Source: Gyrodactylus bullatarudis
Taxonomy: Eukaryota; Platyhelminthes; Monogenea; Gyrodactylidea; Gyrodactylidae
Reading direction: 5' to 3'
Assembly: GCA_012064415.1 (NCBI GenBank)
Contig: SSNU01000075.1
Coordinates: 462,458 to 526,457 of the forward strand
Length of the DNA stretch: 64,000 bases
Both the position numbers and the translations under genes were made by a program. Shown here piece by piece: positions 58,797 to 64,000 of the stretch; position 1 is the stretch's first letter; the number at the start of each line of letters is the position of its first letter. The notes under the pieces are model-generated. The model did no database searches and was not told the origin of the DNA. It was given only the letters and a program-made list of their open reading frames with translations.

Positions 58797-59222
58797 ATGC
58801 TGTCAAATAGGAAAATCGCTCTAAAAGAGGCAACAAAATGTCTTTACAACCAAAATCTAAATGTAAATGAGGCACATCGACGTTTGACCGCAGTTTTTGG
58901 AGAAGAGTTCATGCCAAAAACAGAAATTATACGCTGGTTCAAAGAAATTCGTGAAGGAAACGAGGAACTAGACTCTCCAATATTTCCATCCGAGCTAAGG
59001 ACAAGAATCATTGATGCTCGTTTCAAGAACCCTAAGCTATCAGTAAAAAATCTTTCTAAATTGGTCGGAGCATCAGAGGCTTACGTTAGACATGTCGAGT
59101 TCTCTGAAGAGTTTATAAATTCACTGAAATCTCAAGTTCCCAGGGACATTTACTCACATGAAGAAGATGAGAATATAAAGCCAAAATCTAAAAGAGGCAG
59201 GCCAAAAAAGAATGTTGAATGA
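58797..59222 (+). CDS. mariner-type HTH protein with AT hook, transposase-derived
   Basis: Intact 141-codon frame. Residues about 10-52 match the first helix-turn-helix of mariner transposases (NVNEAHRRLTAVFGEEFM, IIRWFKEIREGN), where the family has the N.A..I.AVFGE and WF..FR.G pattern. Residues about 63-98 fit the second helix-turn-helix (RTRIIDARFKNPKLSVKNLS). The C-terminus has an AT hook (SKRGRPKKN). No catalytic DDD domain follows: the frame stops and poly(A)-type AATAAATAAA occurs within 55 nt. No inverted repeats flank it. Most likely a domesticated DNA-binding protein. A truncated transposon is the alternative, but the clean frame and added AT hook argue against it. Confidence 0.68.
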   Translation: MLSNRKIALKEATKCLYNQNLNVNEAHRRLTAVFGEEFMPKTEIIRWFKEIREGNEELDSPIFPSELRTRIIDARFKNPKLSVKNLSKLVGASEAYVRHVEFSEEFINSLKSQVPRDIYSHEEDENIKPKSKRGRPKKNVE

Positions 59223-59616
59223 AATTGAACCAGAACATCATTGCCGTCTAGATTTGTTATTTTTCTCTAATAAATAAATTTGATTTTGTATTTCTCAATA
59301 GTAATAATGAGTCGTTTTTAAATTTTTTTATTTCTACATGCCTCAGGATTCGATACATTCAAGAGTTGGGAATCAAATAAAATTTCATATTCTTTACAAA
59401 AATTACAAGTAAACTGTGTCAAATTGTTTCATTGACGATCATGTTTAGGTCTTCTATTGGGGTAAGATCTTCTGATCCGTCTGAAAGAGAATAGAGATTG
59501 TTATAGAAATCTGAATGATAAAGAATAAAATGGAATTTTTTAATCACAAAACAAATACCCAAACTCTAACATTTCATTCAGAACCTTCAGCCTTTAAAAC
59601 TACAGTCAATGATAAG

Positions 59617-60198
59617 TAGAGCTGTCAAAATGCTATTTTTGCTAGTTTTGATATAATACTAGAAAAATCCAATACAAACTTTTCCAGCATTGAAAAATGC
59701 TGACTAAAAGATGCTAGATTTTCCTATTTTGTCAAGCACAACCAGACAAATAGTTAATTAAATTTTTTCGTTATCTTATTCAGCATGCCTTGGAAACTAT
59801 ATATTTTTTCAAATTAGACATAAGACCATTTCAAAACAAGCGACTTTTGTAATATTTTTTACCTAACCCTTTCGTACTGATTGGGTACTGTAGTATACAA
59901 ATTTTAGTGTAAATCCCCAAATCCTGGTTCTGAAAGTGTTAAAAATGATCCTAGCTAACTCGATTGGTTCTGGCTACTTCTGACTTTAATTGGTTAAATC
60001 TGTTGATAAAAGTATTTAAAAAGTATACATTGAACAAGACTATTTCGTAGTTTTCTGAACAAGAGAAGAAACTACAATTTGGAGAATAATAACCAAGAGA
60101 GTTTCATACATTGTTGTTATATTGTTAACATAATTCTGATACTGAATAAATTTGATAAAAAATTATTTGCTAATCTTTTGCTATTTTTGACAGCTCTA
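59617..60198. mobile_element. hAT-like MITE
   Basis: Ends TAGAGCTGTCAAAATGCTA and complement TAGAGCTGTCAAAAATAGC fit hAT termini. Flanks ATGATAAG (59609-59616) and ATAATAAC (60199-60206) agree at six of eight positions, a plausible old target duplication. Interior 0.55 kb, non-coding. Confidence 0.65.
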
Positions 60199-60245
60199 AT
60201 AATAACCGAGAGAGTTTCAGGAATAGTAAAATAAAAAATCAGACG

Positions 60246-60476
60246 TTGAGTTTCATGAGTAGTGTTTTGGTACCCTCAAACACATCCATGTATTTCACTC
60301 AAAGTGTTGATACTGAAGGTTAATTGAGTCATGACAAATGTAACCAGTAATTATATTTTTTTCCTTCCTATACGTCAACACTATGAGTGAAATACATGGA
60401 TATGTGTGAGGATAACAGATTGCCCTATATATCTTCAAAAAGCCTATGCCATTCCACTACTCATGAAACTCTCTTG
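60246..60476. repeat. imperfect palindrome
   Basis: GAGTTTCATGAGTAGTG near 60248 pairs with CACTACTCATGAAACTC near 60458, and CATCCATGTATTTCACTCA near 60282 pairs with its complement near 60384. The motif AATAACC(A/G)AGAGAGTTTCA occurs three times around it (60084, 60202, and inverted at 60466). Old foldback-like element. Confidence 0.55.
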
Positions 60477-60567
60477 GTTATTGAGAGTAAATCATGCGGT
60501 TAACCATCAGTTCGAAATAAATAAAGAAAGCTTCAATCTTAGGAAAGAAGATGTAATTCAAGAAACA

Positions 60568-61169
60568 TTACTTACTTTCAAGAAGATTTTGAAGGCTTTT
60601 AGTAGCAAAAAGAAACAAATTAAATTGCTTCTTCCTCAGTTCAATCTTTTTGTCATAAGCATCGTAGTTTTCTTTCAAAATATTCAATCTTTCAGAGAGT
60701 TCTTGAATTTTCTTTGCACTTGAAGATCGTTCTGGATATTCTTCAATAACTTTGGCAAGATTATCAAAAATTTCTCTGTTTTCACGTATTTTTTTAGCAT
60801 TCTCAAGTTCTGACTTTAGTAATTCAACGTTTTTGGAAACCTCTGCTATAGTAGATTCAATGTCATTCTGAATTTTCTTGTACTCCTTCACTTGATGTGT
60901 GTTTGAATCAAAAATTAGCATAGCTTGTTGAATGGAATAATCTGATTGTTTAATAGAATCAAGAATACTCTGACACGTATCAAAACTGGAATTGTCAATG
61001 AACTTGTCTTACTTTTTACTAGAATCTTTAGTTGAGACCCAGCGCATTAGATTTTTTACAATTGAAGCAATTCTTTTGTCATCTAATCCACTTTCCCCTT
61101 CGATTATCAATTTCCTTTTAATAGCAATATCTTAAAAATTACAAATTAAAAGCTACCTTCAACGTTCAT
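60568..61169 (-). CDS. THOC7: THO complex subunit 7
   Basis: Minus-strand exons 61169-61157 (13 nt, MNVE), 61130-61013 and 60985-60568, introns 26 and 27 nt, give 182 aa (human 204). It follows THOC7 along its length: DIAIKRKLIIEGESG, then SILDSIKQSDYSIQQ, LIFDSNTHQVKEYKKIQNDI, ENAKKIRENREIFDNLAKVI and the coiled coil ending LRKKQFNLFLFATKSLQ. The acidic C-terminal tail of vertebrate THOC7 is missing. A GTAAGT overlaps the last codons, so a further splice adding only Asn-stop is possible. Role: coiled-coil subunit of the THO/TREX mRNA export complex. It is divergent from the receptor-like gene across 73 bp. Confidence 0.9.
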
Positions 61170-61242
61170 TTTGCAAAATTATTTATAAAATATTTCTATT
61201 GAAACAACTTTTAATTTATATATTTGTTTTTTTAATAAAACC
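61170..61242. promoter_or_regulatory. 73-bp divergent spacer THOC7 / receptor-like gene
   Basis: Almost pure A/T, including TTTATAAAATATT near the middle, which could serve as a TATA-type element for either side. No room for separate promoters. Confidence 0.4.
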
Positions 61243-62394
61243 ATGTCGATACTTCGAATTTTCTTAGTGATAATCACAATATGGACAAGTTTCCTCAGAG
61301 GGATAACATATGTTCCATTAGGCAAAACATATTTCATCCAGTGCTTACCTACATATGATAAATCACATAATTATACCCTAAAAAGAGTTTGGTATTCATC
61401 TTCAGGAAGTTTTCTAACTCTTGGTGATTATTTTCCAGTTCGTCTACCCAATTCCCTTGCTTTGGCGAAAGAGACTTTAAAATATAATGATATTACCACT
61501 ATTACCTGTATTGGTTATGATTCAAAAAATCATGCTATCTCTACAACTTTTCATAAAATTGTACCGATAATGGAATCAAAGGTTGTTGTCAGAGGCAAAG
61601 TCAAGGATATGGCCAGATTTGTTTGCTCCTCAAAGTTTCACTGTGTTGAATTTGCTCATGAGGCCCAAAACCTTTGGATCATCTTTGATTTATTCAACAA
61701 TCACATTCTTAATCTAGATGAATACCCGAAAAAAATTTTCCAGTCAACAATGGAACATTACAAAAAGAATTTTGCTGGAGAGATATCTGTCTCTGAAATT
61801 TGCAAGTATGGCTACCATTCCAGAAACTTCATTTGTGAACCATGTGCAAGTGGTTTTGCGAGTAAATTTCCTTATAGAATGAATTCGTGCGAGCTATGTC
61901 CACAAAACACTTATCGGGAGGAGAATATGAGAGCCGAGCTTGGATGCTTCGATTGTCCATATAACCAGATCACCTACAGTTTTGGCACCTCTTCCAAATC
62001 TAAATGTTATTCATATCGTTATGGATTGGCAAAGTTTTTGCAGGAAATCTTGGAAAACTTCTATCATGAACTAACAACTCTCATAGTCTGGCTCCATGGA
62101 GAGACTTCTAGCTTTGGAAACTTCAATTGGTACACTAGTTCACTGATATTAATCCTTTCCCTTGATATTCTGCTATTTTCCATATTCAGTTATCGTCTTT
62201 TGATAATCTTTCAAGCCAAAAAAGTTTTCAACGTCAAAAGGAGAATGTACCGTAAATTCATCATGGGTCAGAGGAATTTGTATGCAAAAATCATGGAAAT
62301 AAATGGTCTCATTTCGAAGATTGAATTTGAGAAAATAAAAGCAGAATTCAAACCTGTTCCTAGACCGAGTGCTCCTACAGAGGAAAACAAATGA
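61243..62394 (+). CDS. single-pass receptor-like protein with TNFR/Eph-type Cys-rich module
   Basis: Intronless frame of 383 codons. A signal peptide (about 1-22, ILRIFLVIITIWTSFL) is followed by two Ig/beta-like stretches with paired Cys. A Cys-rich module at about 188-246 (SEICKYGYHSRNFICEPC, SCELCPQNTYREE, GCFDCPYNQ) resembles the ephrin-receptor/TNFR-type GCC2_GCC3 repeats. A transmembrane helix lies at about 300-320 (SSLILILSLDILLFSIF), and a basic cytoplasmic tail of about 60 residues ends PVPRPSAPTEENK. No kinase or death domain. Ligand and function unknown. Its stop is 50 nt from the convergent Canopy stop. Confidence 0.75.
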   Translation: MSILRIFLVIITIWTSFLRGITYVPLGKTYFIQCLPTYDKSHNYTLKRVWYSSSGSFLTLGDYFPVRLPNSLALAKETLKYNDITTITCIGYDSKNHAISTTFHKIVPIMESKVVVRGKVKDMARFVCSSKFHCVEFAHEAQNLWIIFDLFNNHILNLDEYPKKIFQSTMEHYKKNFAGEISVSEICKYGYHSRNFICEPCASGFASKFPYRMNSCELCPQNTYREENMRAELGCFDCPYNQITYSFGTSSKSKCYSYRYGLAKFLQEILENFYHELTTLIVWLHGETSSFGNFNWYTSSLILILSLDILLFSIFSYRLLIIFQAKKVFNVKRRMYRKFIMGQRNLYAKIMEINGLISKIEFEKIKAEFKPVPRPSAPTEENK

Positions 62395-62444
62395 AACCGT
62401 TGTGTGAAAAAAATTCTACATTTTTTGATTAAAATTAAATTTTT

Positions 62445-63090
62445 TCAAAGATCCTCGTGTTTCATGTCCAAACTTTCATTTGATAGGCAAGAAATCTTTG
62501 AACTTCTTCCCAATACTTGATCCATGCAAAATTTATTGAATATTACCAGGTCAGAGTGAAGACCTGACATGATCAAATCTTCTAACTCTTCTTCATATTG
62601 AGAAACTAGTTGGGAGCACTAAATTTAGATAAATTTATTACTTTCTTGTAGAGGATTGATGTTTCAACTGAAGGCGTATCCCAAAGTTCTGAAGGAACGT
62701 CTGTTTTTACATCGACACCTCTATCAATTAAAGCTTTCAATGTCTTGATGGTACCGGATTCTTGGCGAAGAAATCTTCTTCCTTCTGGATTTTCTTTGTG
62801 AATTTTGTAATTGATCATCTCATTACAAATATGGGGCTCATGAAGAATTTCAATCATCTGTAACTCACTCTTGGAATAATCAATCTTTTTTGATGAAGAT
62901 AATTCGATTTTCTCAAAAGAATTGAGCTTTTGTGATCGCTGACTAATTTCTTTTGACAAAATCAAACAAACTTGATAAGAGACGTAGAGATGAGTGACTT
63001 ACCTTCGCACGCGGTGGGTTCATCGAGGGCAAAACTAGCAGAAAATAAGATGCACAATAAATAGAAAAATTTTAACATTTTATCAAACAT
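62445..63090 (-). CDS. Canopy family ER protein (CNPY3/4-like)
   Basis: Minus-strand exons 63090-63003, 62970-62642 and 62618-62445, introns 32 and 23 nt, give 196 aa. A signal peptide (KFFYLLCILFSASFA) precedes the saposin-like Canopy fold: ACEVCLILSKEI, then LKALIDRGVDVKTDVPSELW, WDTPSVETS and, after the 23-nt intron, the conserved Cys of YKKCSQLVSQYEEELE and NKFCMDQVL. Removing the intron restores that Cys, which supports it strongly. The C-terminus reads KHEDL, close to KDEL/HDEL retrieval signals. Role: ER co-chaperones for Toll-like and other receptors. Start at 63090 or the in-frame Met at 63078. Confidence 0.88.
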
Positions 63091-63286
63091 TAGTTGATTG
63101 AAATATTCAATTTTAAAAACGAGCCTGTTTCATAATGAAATATTCATTTTTTTCATTAGTTTTGAAAAATTAACTACTTCAAAGACAAAAATACAAAGTT
63201 TTCATTATAGAGTGTTTTTATTTGTCACAATAAATCTTTTAAATTTGAGCGTTGTTTCAAAATGAAATAATTAATGCTTTTATAAA

Positions 63287-64000
<714 letters not shown>

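Larger units (their letters stand above)
59223..60567. other. intergenic with two inverted-repeat elements
   Basis: No gene. It contains the hAT-like MITE at 59617-60198 and the imperfect palindrome at 60246-60476. Confidence 0.5.

Overview
This is an AT-rich window from an animal nuclear genome. Split genes have canonical GT-AG introns, the proteins are metazoan (MITD1, LAMTOR5, MED6, NUP88, a GLTSCR1/BICRA-like subunit, PPCS, RFT1, THOC7, Canopy, a CaMK1-like kinase, a mitoregulin-like micropeptide), and the intergenic DNA is full of transposon relics. The most telling trait is intron size. At least sixteen introns that I can fix by reading frame and protein homology are only 23-41 nt, beside ordinary introns of 57-400 nt and a few of several kb. 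Introns this short are known in animals mainly from reduced lineages such as dicyemids and orthonectids. I offer that placement only as a weak guess.

Layout. 1-0.9 kb: two partial genes running off the left edge (a minus-strand start and an ETS-like terminal exon). 2.3-3.2 kb: MITD1 copy A. 3.3-5.6 kb: a decayed Ty3/gypsy element. 5.6-15.1 kb: gene-free DNA with a hAT-like MITE, a broken mariner and two foldback elements, one with a perfect 8-bp target duplication. 15.4-19.4 kb: a compact four-gene block, ARM-like A and LAMTOR5 on the minus strand head to head with MITD1 copy B and ARM-like B on the plus strand. 19.6-21.4 kb: a 575-aa orphan. 21.9-23.1 kb: a hAT-like element with a second one inserted in it.

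24.0-37.6 kb holds one large minus-strand gene, possibly of the AF4/FMR2 type, with introns up to 6 kb. 37.9-50.3 kb is dense: a mitoregulin-like micropeptide overlapping MED6, NUP88 convergent to MED6, the BICRA-like gene divergent from NUP88, then PPCS and a proline-rich GWNDPP protein. 50.9-53.9 kb: RFT1. 54.8-56.4 kb: a foldback element inside another inverted-repeat element. 57.2-59.2 kb: a Cys-cluster membrane protein and a domesticated mariner DNA-binding domain with an AT hook. 60.6-64 kb: THOC7, a TNFR/Eph-like receptor, Canopy and a truncated CaMK1-like kinase in alternating divergent and convergent orientation.

The genes are not one pathway. They are housekeeping functions (ESCRT, Ragulator, Mediator, nuclear pore, SWI/SNF, CoA and N-glycan synthesis, mRNA export, ER folding) packed with tiny divergent spacers, short same-strand gaps and one overlap. 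Several downstream genes have a 3' splice site 10-35 nt before the ATG, which raises the possibility of operons or trans-splicing. Exon boundaries were worked out by eye from splice sites, phase and homology; no transcript data were available.
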